From positions 248,001 to 312,000 of the forward strand of contig NW_024104315.1 of NCBI RefSeq assembly GCF_003945595.2: a stretch of 64,000 bases of DNA, read 5' to 3'. Shown here piece by piece: positions 13,000 to 24,030 of this stretch. The position numbers and the translations under genes were made by a program. The DNA comes from Pipra filicauda. Taxonomy: Eukaryota > Chordata > Aves > Passeriformes > Pipridae. The notes below the pieces were generated by a model. The model saw only the letters and a list, made by a program, of their open reading frames with translations. It searched no databases and had not been told where the DNA came from. Each line of letters opens with the position of its first letter. Position 1 is the stretch's first letter.

Positions 13000-15729
13000 A
13001 CATTTGTGGGTTTGGGGTGATTCATGGCACTTTGCTGTGTTTGTGATTACCTTCCTGTCAGGGGCTGCACATCACTCACACACCAAGCTGCAGACTCCCA
13101 ATTGCTGCATGGGAAGGAAAATTCCCAACTGTTGCACCAAATCCTCTTCAAAGGGAGGCTCATCCTCTGTGTAACCACGGGGCTGAACACCAGGGCAGCA
13201 GCAGCATCAAAGGGAGTGTGTGAACTGCTGTTACAGGGGTGTTATGGGGTCATTTCAGGCCACAGCGGGAAGAAACCCCAGACTTGCTCTAATCTAACAG
13301 ACCTAAAAATAGACCTGGGATGATTTATGGACTTTCAAACCCAGCAGAGTATTTTTAAGGAGTAGCATCTTCCCTGGCAGGGCCTGCACAGCACCAGGGC
13401 TGTGTCCACCCCTGCCCCTGATGGGGACCAGCCACTTCCATCATGTCCCAGCAAATACAACTCAGAAAGACCACGAGAGCAAATAAAAAGGCAATTTAGT
13501 TATCTCATGGTTAATATCCTTCCTTCACTCTGCCTTGTCTTTACCTCTGATTTTTAAATATTGTTTTAAATTCAGCTAACTACACAGAACTGTCAGACAA
13601 AGCCAACTCCTTAACCCAAGGGAAATAAATCACATGGCACCAGAATAGCTACAAAATTATTCTGAAGTTTTGCATCTGTGGTAGAAATTTTTCATGAGCT
13701 CAGCCCTGCTTTCTGGATGTCCCTGATGGGGTAACACAGGAGTGAATTTGAAATCAAAGAAATGGTAATCCAAATAAAAAAAGACTTGGATGGCAACGAG
13801 AAACACTTTCCCTACATGAGGAGGTGCAAGTTTGGGAACCAAGGAGGGCTCTCTCACCAGTTGTTTGGTGCTGCCAGTGCTGCTGTTCCTCCCTCTCCAA
13901 CAACGCTCCTCAGCCAAGGGCTGAAAATCAGCAAGCAGGAATCAAACCCTGGAGGGATTAACACTGGAAATACAACTCAGGTCACCCCAGGGAAGGGTGG
14001 CTGTGGTCTCAGAGACCACCCACCCCAGAGGGCTTGTGCCACACCACAGCCAAAGGTGTCCTGTGGCTCAGGGAACAGGACACGTCACCACTCGCCTCCT
14101 CCCACCACACCGAAGACACACTTGCCCTCCTCGGACACCCCCGGTGAGCTCAGGTGAGAGGCTGAGGAGCTCCAGACACCACTGTTACCCCATGGAAAGT
14201 CAGGGTTTGAAGGGTTGCATCATTCCATCAGGTTTGCCACGAGGCTGCTCGCAAAGGTGAGCTGCTCTTCCACTGTCATTCACATTCCCAACACACGTCC
14301 TGTCACCGCGCACAACAGCACAGGCTGAAAATTCTGGGAGCGCTGGATGGGCTACAGAGAGCTCAACTCACTGCAGAAGGTAGGGATGGGAGAACTTCCA
14401 GCTCCCCAGAGTTTAGCCAGGATCATTCAACTCCAGCTACCTGCAGGCACACCCTGGCTCCCTGCAGCCCTTCACCACACAAGTGCTGCCTCCAGGCTAT
14501 GGGCACGTGGGGCAGGAGACCCTGGGAGCCTCCCAAGAGGTGGTATTTACAAATACACACTAAACAGTGTCTGGTTTGGCTTTCTGAGAAGGGTTAGTTC
14601 ACTTGACCCTTCCTGAAATGAAGTAAAATCTTGTGAGAGGGATTCAGCTCTGCCCAGAGTTCAGCACAGGAGGGAGAGGTTGCTGCACACCAGTGGAAGC
14701 CATTGTCTAGAGCAGCCTGCTTTGGGAAAATTAGCAGTGTGCACACCTCTAAATGAGGCTGTACAGCAAGTAAAAGAGGGATTAGCCATGTAAAGTAAGT
14801 CCTTTTTGTATTAGATTAAAGAGGGGAGGTGACTTTGAAGGATTATTCGAGAGCCATTTAAGCAGTTTTCAGGGACTTACAAACGCGGGGTAAAAATGCA
14901 GCTCCTCGGGTCCAGAAAAGAATAAAAACCAGTGTCCTGGCCAGGAAAGCAGCAGAAAAAGCTTCTGGAGGGACCACCTGGCTGGTCCCAGGTGCAGACG
15001 CCCCCACCCCGCTGCCCACGATCGGTACCGGCCACGGTGCGGCCGGAGCATCACCTGCACACCCGGGCTGGAGCTGCTGCAGGGAGCCAGAGGCACCGGG
15101 GAAGGGGCTCCCACAGCCACGATGCCACTGGGATGTGTCACAGCACCTCCAGCCCCACGGCGGGTGGGAGGGCAGCTCTGCCCACCGTGCTGGACACCGT
15201 GTCGGGAAGGACCTTTGGAGCAGCACGAGCGTTAGAACCGGAGCCTTGCACCAGTCCCTGCTCTCACCTCAGTGATTTATCGGCTGGGATGCAGGTCCTG
15301 AACTGAGCCATGGAAACGGGAGGATGCGCCAGCACAAACACAAAAACTGACTTCTCTCCCCAGCCGAACGTTCCCCTGCTTCCCTGCACCTCCGGGTGCC
15401 TCATCAACATGCTGGCTCTTAATCCTTTGCCCACATTAATCCAGCGAGTGGAAATGAATACGTGGCTATAAGACATCAGGCGGTTTTATCGAACCCTCCT
15501 TGCAAAAAAACCCACAAAACCTCTTTTGCTGAGCCTAAAAGGTGACGGATAATTAGTATGTAAGATACCAACTATTCCCACTTGTTATGCAAGCAGCATC
15601 CTTTAATTTGTAGTTTAGAGAGCAAGTCATTCCTGTCTGGGATAAATAAAACAACACGCTGCAGTATGTTGCTCACGACACGGGAGCAGCATCAGCCTGG
15701 GGAAGGCAAAAGGAGCTTCAACTCCAGCC
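13000..15729. other. GC-rising flank (shore) of the CpG island
   Basis: GC content climbs toward the island. A local CpG-bearing patch sits at about 14995-15245 (CGATCGGTACCGGCCACGG and neighbours). Several antiparallel frames of 60-130 codons exist on both strands without recognisable domains. A consensus-like plus-strand splice donor (CAG/GTGAGA) occurs at 14153/14154, but nothing supports its use. Confidence 0.5.
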
Positions 15730-16154
15730 GCGTTAGCCAGCAAAAAGTTCTGCGTGCGTCTGTGCCAGCCTGGCGGGAGCATCCCTGCGCATGCAGGGAG
15801 GGAGGGATGGAGGGAGCGAAGGATGCTCCCGGTCCCGCCGCTCCCGCTCCCCGTGCCCGGGGGCAACGCACCGACCCCCGCCCGGGCCGACTCTGCGGAC
15901 CCCGCGCACAGCCCCGCACAGAGCTCCGCCCGGCCAGGAGCCGCGGGGGCACTGCGGGGAGCCCGGCGGGGCAGGCACCGCGTCCGCCCGGCCCCGCATC
16001 CCCGCCGGCTCCCGCAGCGCGGCCGCGCTCTCCTTCCCCCGAACCGCAGCCTTTCCTAATTTCCTTATTTATTCCTATTTTTTTCTTCCCTTTCCAAGCC
16101 CCCCTCCCTGCTCCCGGTGCCGAGCCGCGCTCACCTGTGCGGGCGGGGGGGACA

Positions 16155-16184
16155 TGCCCTGCCCTGCCCTGCCCTGCCCTGCCC
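16155..16184. repeat. Pentamer repeat (TGCCC)6
   Basis: Six exact copies of TGCCC in tandem lie inside the CpG island, just after a G-run with a GGGCGG box. The tract is C-rich on the plus strand and G-rich on the minus strand. Confidence 0.95.
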
Positions 16185-16191
16185 GGCGCGG

Positions 16192-16279
16192 CTCCCGCAG
16201 CCCCGCGGTGCTCCCGGCGCTCCCGCAGCCCCGCGGTGCTCCCGGTGTTCCCGCAGCTCCCGCAGCCCCGCGGCCGCAG
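16192..16279. repeat. 28-bp GC-rich tandem repeat in the CpG island
   Basis: There are two almost identical 28-bp copies (16192-16219 and 16220-16247), beginning CTCCCGCAGCCCCGCGGTG and differing in one base near the end. A 9-bp partial copy (16248-16256) and a further 23-bp partial copy (16257-16279) follow. The repeat sits between the pentamer repeat and the cluster of GC boxes. Confidence 0.9.
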
Positions 16280-16388
16280 CATTGAGCGGCAGCGGCGGGG
16301 GCCGGGCGGGCTCCGCGCAGACCCCACCCCCGGCCCCGCCGTGCGCGGGGGGCGGGCGGCGGAGCGGCGGCGGCGCGGCCGCGCTTAA

Positions 16389-16443
16389 CCCTTCGCTGCC
16401 CCTTCGCTGCCCCTTCGCTGCACCTTCGATGCCCCTTCGGAGC
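16389..16443. repeat. 11-bp tandem repeat, five copies
   Basis: The unit is CCCTTCGCTGC. The first three copies are exact (16389-16399, 16400-16410, 16411-16421). The fourth (ACCTTCGATGC) and fifth (CCCTTCGGAGC) have drifted. Each unit carries a CpG in the same position. Confidence 0.92.
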
Positions 16444-16680
16444 CCCGCCGGGCCTCGGGGCAGCGTTCGGTGCCCTCCCGCGAGTGTGCGCGGCACCGGC
16501 GCGGTCCCCGACCCGCGGGCAGCATCCTTTGCCCTGCCCCGTTCCGCGCTCCTGCAGCCCAGGTGCTGCTCCTCCCGCACCTGCGGGATCCTCCGCGGCA
16601 GCCCCGAGCCTGTTCCCGTCCCGCTCCCCGCCTTTCCCGCATCCTCGCCCAGTCCCGGTCCCGCTGACGGCAGACCTTGG

Positions 16681-17771
16681 AGTCCCAAATTACCGCTCGC
16701 GGCTTTTTTGCCCTCCGGTTTTAATCCCAAATTTGCTGTAATTGTCTCGCTCTTCCAAAGGAGCCTTTCTCCTCACCCGCCTGCTCGCTCAGCCCTTTGC
16801 ATCCACTTTCTGCTTTCCTTCCCTTCCTGATCCTCCTCGTCCGAGAAATGAGTGTCTCGTGCAGGCAGATGAGGAGCCGGAGAGCGGAGCACACCTGGGG
16901 ACCAGCTCTGCCGCTTCCAAGCCCTTTTGGCACCCCTGTGCCCAGGGATGCTCCCAAACCTTCCGCAGGATCCCTCATCAGTGTCTTTACTTGCTACCAC
17001 AATGCAAATGATGAGCCGCGAACTGCTTTCAGAGTCGTGAGTTCAGGCTTAATCAGCAGCGCAGTGTAAAGGCACAAAGAAAAGAAAAAGAAACGTATTC
17101 AGAAGTGAGAGTGGGACCTACCTGTGCCCCTGTCCCGAAATTCTGTCCCGGGAAATGCTCCTAAATGCCTGTGCAAAAAAAAAAAATGCCTTCCAGTGCA
17201 AAGAGGGTATTCAGTCTTAACTGTGCCTCCCCTGGGTTTTGAGGGATTAAGTGAAACCCTTATTATGTTTAATTATCTCTAGAGTTGCTCTCTGTGCTTG
17301 CTGCCTTGCTTTATGGTTTAATAAACTGCACATCGATATAAACTGAGTGACAATTAACGTTAGTGCAGGTTGGATTCGTGTTTATTGCTGCTTTACAGGT
17401 TCACCTCGACATTCTTTCACTCAGATGTTTCATTGCCATCTATCAGAGCCTCTTTATTAGTGCAGCTCCCCACTCCAAAAGGATTCAAAAGGATCCAAAA
17501 GACTCCAAAAGGTTGGGAAGCAGCCTGAGCAGCACAGAAGGGTGGTTGCCCCGGTGGAGACTCCAAGCTCAGCCCCATGCAGGGCTCAGCTCTGTGGGTC
17601 CAAGGGCTTGGGCAGCAGCACATGGAGCAGTGAAAACACAGTGGAGCATTTCCATAGGCTGGGAATAATGGAGCATCTTTAGTTGGCCCAATCCTGAGCA
17701 GCCTCTACCCTGGTGCCTTGGGAATGCTCAGCTCTTAAAATCCCATAGAAATGCTCAGATCCCTTAAAATC
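16681..17771. other. Downstream flank of the CpG island
   Basis: GC content falls away over this stretch. There is no recognisable exon. An A-run lies at about 17176-17187, and short frames are present on both strands. Two small tandem repeats near the right end are listed separately. Confidence 0.5.
17474..17513. repeat. 10-bp tandem repeat, four copies
   Basis: The unit is TCCAAAAGGA: 17474-17483 is exact, followed by TTCAAAAGGA, TCCAAAAGAC and TCCAAAAGGT. The 10-bp period is close to one DNA helical turn and the units are A-tract-like. I attach no function to it. Confidence 0.9.
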
Positions 17772-17778
17772 CCATAGA
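17723..17778. repeat. 27-bp duplication abutting a CR1 tail
   Basis: A segment beginning AATGCTCAG and ending TTAAAATCCCATAGA occurs twice (from 17723 and from 17750). The second copy runs directly into the CR1 tail that starts at about 17772, so part of the tail motif (CCATAGAA) appears to have been duplicated with local sequence. Confidence 0.85.
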
Positions 17779-17850
17779 ATCACTGTGGTTGGGTAAGACC
17801 TCCAAGACCATCAAGCCCAACCTTCATGATGGAAGGTGGCCCTAAAGAGA
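17772..17850 (-). mobile_element. CR1 LINE tail fragment, old subfamily
   Basis: This is a short antisense remnant. CCATAGAATCACTGTGGTTG is followed by a TAAGACCTCCAAGACCATCA block and then AAGCCCAACC, which is the 3'-terminal stretch of an older CR1 subfamily. Similarity is lost by about 17850. Confidence 0.8.
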
Positions 17851-20800
17851 GTCCACTGCTCATGGGGAGGGCAGGAGGGGCCAGTGCTGCCTTTCCTGAG
17901 TCCTACTGAAGGTTTAAGGTTAGACCCAACTGCAAATCAAAGTCTGGAGGAGGCAGGAGTGTTGCACTCGGGCCGTGTGTGAAAGAATCCCCTTGTGCTA
18001 TGAAATGTTATATAAATGTTGGGTATTATTTGTGTAATCTCCTCCTGATTTATACAGGAGTGGAGCCTGCTCAGCAATCCAAAGCAAAGTTGAGCGCCAA
18101 GTGTTTTCAATTTGGGAGTGCCTGTGTCTCCAAGGTCACCTCATCAATCCTGGCACCGTGGCACGGCGCTGCCAATCTGCGTGGGGTGTAATAACTCTGG
18201 AGGGAAATCAGCGCTGGAAGTGCTTCCGAATTTTTCAAAGGGAACATGCATTGAATACATCATCATCATAACCCATCTGAGCACGCAACATCCAGGGAAA
18301 AAAACATCACCCACCTCGGCTGGGTGGCAACCGAAAGCAAATCAGATCTGAAAGGTGAAGGCAGGGCAGCAGTGTGAGCAGACAGATGGCTTCCTTGAAA
18401 AGCCTTTTGGTCGTGCCACCTCCCCTGCACACCTTATAACTCACCCCTGAATGAACAAGCAAACCAGGTCACCTGCTTTTTTCTTTTTTTTTTTTTTCCT
18501 TTCCCCCAACGAATCCACAAATAAGGCCAAAGGTAGAAGAGTCAGCAATCAAAGCCTCCGGTTTAAAATTCAGACACATTCCTTTGAACAAATAGTCTAA
18601 AATACTTCATAAATCTGGCAAGGAAAACTGCCTGGCGGGTTTTTGAGCTCGGTTGTAACAGTAAAGCTGACACTTTGAATCAAGCCTTACAGCGCGACCT
18701 TCAGAAGCTGCTGCGGCGCAGCCGGGCTGTGATTGACAGCCGGGAGATTCCTGCCAGAGCATCGCTCCGCTCCTTAGCGCGGGGATGTTAATTAGGTGAA
18801 AACAAACTGCTTTGGAATCACCGGGAAGGTTGTCACATGGAGATGCAGGGCCAAGCAGGAGGTAAAACTGGCACCAAGTCCCGCCCTGGGTTACAGAGGG
18901 GTGAGGAGACCCTGTGAGGAGTGCCCTGTGTGCCAACACAGAGCGGTGAGTAAAGCAGCGCAGCCTCCTCCAACCTGGTGTGAAGCACACGCGGGCTGTG
19001 ATTTATGGGTGCTGAACTCGCAGCCTGAACTTGGCAGAGGCTCCTCTGCTCGGGCTGCAGCTTGTGTAAATCCCGGCCAAGGTTTGGGCACGGTTTTACT
19101 AAGGCAGTGAGACTTTGTTAAGCAACTCTGCTTTAAATGACTGCTGCAAACCATCGCCGAGGTTTACACTGTGGGTTTGTCTGACCTTTAATTAAAATAC
19201 CAAGGCTATCTTTACGTGGTGATGGCTATTTGTAAAGTCCTTTGAGAGGTTGTGTAAGTCCAGGGCTGTTGTAACTCAGTCACACAGGGAGCTACACAGC
19301 TTACAAGGAATTTTGGAGAAAACCTCCTTTTTAACCATCACCAGCTTCACTTTGTAGGAGCTTCATTTTAGGGTAATGCACGAAATGGATAATTTTTAAG
19401 GAGGTGCAGTGAGAAAAGAGTAATCAGCAACTGCTTGAGAATTATTTGTGATGGGATCTGTAAATATTCCAGAGCCCACAGACATGTGACAACACACATG
19501 GTGATTTGTAGGAGAATAAATCCATTATACAAGGTTGGAGTGATTTTAGTGCCTAGGAAAGCTGGTGGTTAAATGGCCTTGGAGACTTGTGTCCTGTTTG
19601 GGAGTAGGGAAGAGACTGAAGCAAAACCTCTGTGTTTTTCCAGCATAACACAGTGCTTTTTTCAGAGATAACACATTCAGTGTATGCTAAGACCATGTTT
19701 GCTCCAAAATGATCCAATCTTTGGCCAAATATGCCAGTTATTGCCAATTTTAATGAAGTATTTTGAAAATGTGGATATTTATCACTGACAAAATTGTTGA
19801 GAACCAAAGATATCAACCTACAAACTTGATGTCACCAAGTAGCCCTCAGGTGTTACTTCAACAACTTCACTGTCCAGGCACAAAATACAGCTTTGAAAGC
19901 ATAGATTTCTAAAGGAATCTTAATTTCCTCAGTTTAATTCCAAATTCTTCAGATCCATAAAGCCTCTGGAAGACAACAGCAGTTCTGCCTGCCTCAAGGA
20001 GCATGGGAAGGAACATTATAGCTGGGAAAGAAAGTCTTTCACAGTTTGAAAAGCTCAGCTTAAGTAGCAGCCCAGTTCAGAATCTTCCCATTTTCACTGG
20101 ACTTTCTGTACTCAAACTCTCCCCGAACTTTTATAAAAATTCCTTGAGGCTCACACTCCCTACTCACATTTGATAATAAAGCACATTTTTATGGCCAATT
20201 CATGAAATTCAGGATTTTTTTTCATGAAAATTATGCAATTCTCAAATGGTAAAACTATAATTTATAACTCTAAATTAAGGCCTTAGGTTGCGAAGCAAGG
20301 AAGTTTAACATTAAAAAAAAAAAAAGCAGAATGGGAAGACCCTGAAGCTTCTCAGTCCAGTAATTATAAATTATTTTTTGTCATTATTAAAATTCCAAGG
20401 TGACACCCACTGCCACGTTTTAGTAGTTAAGGAAACACAAGATAAACATCATTATCTGCAGCGAATTTTTTTAGACTAGATTGAAAATGCAACAATTCGA
20501 TTGCTTCAGAAACCAAAATAAAAACTCCCTGTGTTTCCAAATCGCTGCCCAAGGGACGCTTCAAATGACACAACCTTAATAATACACACATTAAAAATGG
20601 TAAAAAATAAATACCTTTCAAGCCACACAGAATTCTGAGTGTGCCTCCACGATAAGGTGCTGACATTTATAAATGCCATGTGATTAGCATGTGAAGGAGA
20701 GATACACATTCATTGTGTGCTAAGACCTATTAATCATCCATCACCTGATAAACACTCAGCATAATGCCCTCCCCGGGCCTTTCAGAGTCCTACCAAAGAT

Positions 20801-21090
20801 GGCTGGAGGTGCTGATAACTCCAGCACTTCCTCACATCCCTGAGTTTGGAATTTTTTTAAACAAGAGCTCCCTGCACCAGCTGTGAAGGAGCAGGATCTC
20901 TAAACAGCACCATGAACTTTGGATAAAGGAAGGAGCATCAACCAACTGCCTTGTCAACTGTGGGGCTGGGATTCTTCTTCCAAAGGTTTCCCAGATTTAC
21001 CCACATCCTTGTGCATTTTCTGTTGGAAATATTCCACTGAAAACTTCGGGGTTTGGCTTTCAGGGAAGCACTGTAAGCTTCTAGAGTGGT
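17851..21090. other. Unique stretch with one CpG-bearing patch
   Basis: No gene is recognised. At about 18660-18785 there is a local patch with several CpGs (GCGCGACCTT, CTGCGGCGCAGCCGGG, TTAGCGCGGGG) in otherwise AT-rich DNA, containing the PBX-MEIS-type site listed separately. T- and A-runs occur at 18480-18500 and 20312-20325. Frames are at most 127 codons and unrecognised. Confidence 0.5.
18730..18739 (+). promoter_or_regulatory. Candidate PBX-MEIS/PREP (TALE homeodomain) site
   Basis: TGATTGACAG is present exactly. It is the decamer known as the consensus for heterodimers of PBX with MEIS or PREP factors. It sits in a 6-bp inverted repeat (GGCTGT/ACAGCC, 18725-18742) within the CpG-bearing patch. 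A given 10-mer is expected about 0.12 times by chance in 64 kb on both strands, so chance is possible. Occupancy is inference. Confidence 0.4.
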
Positions 21091-21323
21091 GGTTAGGTTT
21101 AGATTGGATATTGGGAAGGAATTGTTTCCTGTGAGGGTGGGGAGGCCCTGGCACAGTTGCCCAGAGAAGCTGTGGCTGCCCCATCCCTGGAAGTGTCCAA
21201 GGCCAGGTTGGACGGGGCTTGGAGCAACCTGGGCTGGTGGAAGGTGTCCCTGCCCATGGCAGGGGGTGGGATGGGATGAGCTTTAAGGTCCCTTCCAACC
21301 CAAACCATGTGATTCTATGATTT
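21091..21323 (+). mobile_element. CR1 LINE 3' fragment, variant A, with tail
   Basis: This is a sense-orientation copy. It has a block ending TTAGATTGGATATTGGGAAG, then CAGAGAAGCTGTGGCTGCCC, GGAAGTGTCCAAGGCCAGG, and a TTTAAGGTCCCTTCC terminus followed by the tail GTGATTCTATGATTTTG. It is truncated at the same region of the element as the copies at 2231 and 26791. Confidence 0.95.
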
Positions 21324-23014
21324 TGTAATGAAGCCCCTCTAGCTCCAGTCAGCCCATGATCCCAACACACCTCTGCACGATCCTCCATGAGCCCAACTGT
21401 GTGATCTGGGGACAAGTGACAGCTTTGCCTCCCAGGGAAGCCTGTGGAGACAGGCTCTGTGAGCCAGATCCGATTCCAAGTATCCAGAGAAAAGTCAGCT
21501 TGGGGCACTGAGGAGTTAATGGCATAGGACGAGAATTATCAAACCAAACCCCCTCCGTCCTGTCTCACATCTTGCCTCAAGTCATGGTTGTCGTGAGTTA
21601 TTCCAGGGAAAGGAGTGAGAAATGCCTCCTTCCTTTGGGGCACAGAGAGGGTGGACATCCTCCAGCGTGGTGTTCAGACCTTCTGTGTCACCCACCATCC
21701 CACTCATAGATCTGGTTGCCAACAGCACCATGACTACACTGAGGAATGTCAGAACTCTTGGGAATAACTTCCCAAAGGAAACTTTTTGTATGTTGCATTA
21801 ATACAACCAAATGCAGGAACTATAAAGACACTTTTACACTTTTAATCCCAGAAAGACTTGCAGAGCTGCCCCTTTCACCAGCAGAGCCTCCGATTCTGGA
21901 GCAGCGTCATGGGCTTGATGTGGTCCTTGCACACACCACCCGTGGGGCTTTCACTGATTCAGAGACTCTGGATTAAAGCTGTGGGAAGCTCCCTAAAATC
22001 CCCTTCAAGATAGGAACCGCTCTTCCCAGTAATGAGAACAGGAAAGACTTTCAGATTTTCCCCAGAATGGGAGCGACGGAGACAATTCTGAGCAAGGCAC
22101 GGTCTATTGTTAACGTACAGATAAGGAAGGGCAAAAATAGAACTGTATAAATTTCAGCACAGAAATACAGGGAGAAATTTATTTGTGCTGAGGCAAGAGA
22201 AAGTAATACAAATTTTTATTTGAAAGATTTCTATAGAAATCCATTAAAAACAGCAGAGAGAGGGGGTAAAAAAACAACAGTAAGGGAAAACATCTCTCTG
22301 CAGCTTATGAATAACAGATAAACTTTATTCCAGTAATGATAGGGTAGGTTTGTATTTGAAGAATAGCAGCCTGCCAATAATAAAGATAAAGACAAATACT
22401 TTCACGGCTGTTAGAAGAATAAAACAAAGCTGACTTTTTTTTTTAATTGAAACAATTATTTTTTCCTGAGGACAGTTGGGTACCTTCGACAGATAAGTTA
22501 TTAACTGTCACTTTTTGAATTTTAGCTTTCCACAGCACTTCCCAATTGACTGGCTGTGCATACATAATTTCCTAAAAGGGATCATGTTATTATGGAAGTC
22601 GTGTTAGCAGGGTATGAACACGTATATTCCCGTTTAAGTCATTATCTGAAAATTATATCCTGAGTTGGATACATCCTGTGGGACAAAACAAAACCAAACA
22701 GCTCTGGCCCAAATGTATTTATGATATTTCTGTAAGCACAGGAGAGATATTATGTAGATGATGAGGCCAGAAAAAGGCCAAATCAGTGTAAATATGTTGT
22801 AGAAGGTTCAAAGAGCTGCACCACCGAGGCCATGAGACATTCAGTGGGTACTCAGCTTTATTTGACTAACCCATGTATCTCCCAAACCTGCAAATAACTC
22901 TGCAATTACTTCACTTGTGGGAAATTATCATCACTTTTGGGACTAGATTTAAGGGAATGGTTGTGGGACTGATTTCACCTGAGCTGATGTTTCTAAGGTG
23001 ATGTTTTGCCTCTG
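21324..23014. other. Unique AT-rich stretch
   Basis: No gene and no repeat family are seen. A T-run lies at about 22434-22444. The segment 22080-22800 is AT-rich, with low repeat content and frequent homeobox-like ATTA cores. That makes it a reasonable place to look for conserved non-coding elements, but nothing more can be said. Confidence 0.5.
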
Positions 23015-23120
23015 AAATCACAGAATGGGTCGGGAGGGAAGGGACCACAGCAGGGTCATCCCAGAGCACAAGGAACAGAATTGCCTCCAGACAGTTCTTG
23101 AGTATCTCCAGTGAAGCAAA
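23015..23120 (-). mobile_element. CR1 LINE fragment, old divergent subfamily
   Basis: This degraded antisense fragment starts with AAATCACAGAATGGGTCGGG and continues through AGGGTCATCCCAGAGCACA and GAGTATCTCCAGTGAAG. The phrase 'hold on, hospital' style of the CR1 subfamily with an AGCAGGATCACCCAGAGCAG-like block is recognisable from family knowledge, though only about 100 bases remain and no tail octamers repeat. Confidence 0.7.
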
Positions 23121-24030
23121 ACCTCTTTGCATCAGGATCAGGACGTGCAGTAGTGTTAACTTAATAATAAAGTGGTCTTGAATTTGACTTTTGTGTATTC
23201 TGCCAGTTTTATGGACCTTCCTGTAGTGCCAGGGCAGCTGATCATTTGTTACGAGGAAAAAGAAGAAGAGAATGTCTGAAATCTTTCAAAAGCTGTGTTA
23301 TTTCTTCTTTATAGAATGGATTTCATTTTGTCACAGGAAAGTGAACCACCCGAAACCCTAAGGAAATGCTTACTCCTCCCTTTGCAATGCTGGGAAGTTC
23401 CACTAAGGCTTACATTATTAAGAGTCTTCCAATGGATTTATGAACAGAAGATTACATTCTTAATGCTGCTTCTCAGAAAGGGAGTGAATAATTCAGGGAG
23501 CACCAATATACTATGGAAAACAGCAAAGGACCTTACAGCTGGGTGCCCTACAAGGAAAAGTGAGGCTCAAGCTCGCTCAAGCCATATAAATGTGATGTAT
23601 GTGACATAAAGACCACTGTGGATGAGGCAGCAGCATGAAAGGGGGGGTATAAAGCTCAGAGTGGGAGCTACAGCCTATGTAAACAATTGCCAGCTAATGC
23701 ACATGTATAAGGGAAGATTGATAGCACTGCCCGTGACAAACATAGGAGTTGGACCATTAATAAGACCCTTTTGTGCTTCATATTGACAGATTTAGAGCAT
23801 CTGCTTGTCAGGAGTCAAAGAAATCAGAGTGATGGCCCAGGGCACTGAGTCAGAGACCGGGGCAAGTTCATCTTCATGTCAAAGGAGAGAGGAGCTGCCT
23901 CTTTAAACACCTGCACTCCACCCCTTTACCAATGGGGTTTTTTTTTTTCTTTAAGACTGCTCATAGAAAATAAAAATAGGCTTCCATCAGATCTGTCTGG
24001 GTAGAAAGAAGATGTGTGACCATCTGAGGT
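23121..24030. other. Unique non-coding stretch
   Basis: No gene is recognised. A plus-strand frame of 104 codons (23295-23609) has no family I can name. T- and G-runs are at 23640-23648 and 23937-23950. Confidence 0.55.

Larger units (their letters stand above)
15730..16680. promoter_or_regulatory. CpG island, probable promoter with no recognisable gene
   Basis: This is an abrupt, roughly 950-bp island of very high GC and dense CpG inside AT-rich DNA. By hand count there are 9 CpG in 15841-15900 and 11 in 15961-16020, while many 60-base lines elsewhere have none. It carries GGGCGG boxes (Sp1/KLF type) at 16141-16146, 16304-16309, 16350-16355 and 16354-16359, and three GCGGCCGC sites (16019, 16270, 16375). 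In vertebrates such islands usually mark promoters. A short AT-rich gap (about 16050-16100) splits it. On the minus strand a consensus splice donor CAG/GTGAGC falls at 16135/16134. On the plus strand a TATA-like ATAAATAA lies just upstream at about 15643. The direction of transcription is therefore unresolved, and both strands could be used. Long frames here (for example 268 codons from 15582) are expected from the scarcity of stops in such DNA. Confidence 0.85.

Noticed and set aside
16155..16184. The TGCCC run as a CRISPR-like or telomeric repeat
   Set aside because: It has no spacers and is not TTAGGG; it is a simple pentamer repeat in a GC-rich promoter region.
15582..16830. Long frames in the CpG island (268 codons from 15582; 237 codons from 16117; 199-211 codons on the minus strand)
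   Set aside because: They are rich in Pro, Ala, Arg and Gly on every strand and phase, as expected where GC is extreme and stops are rare. No domain is visible.
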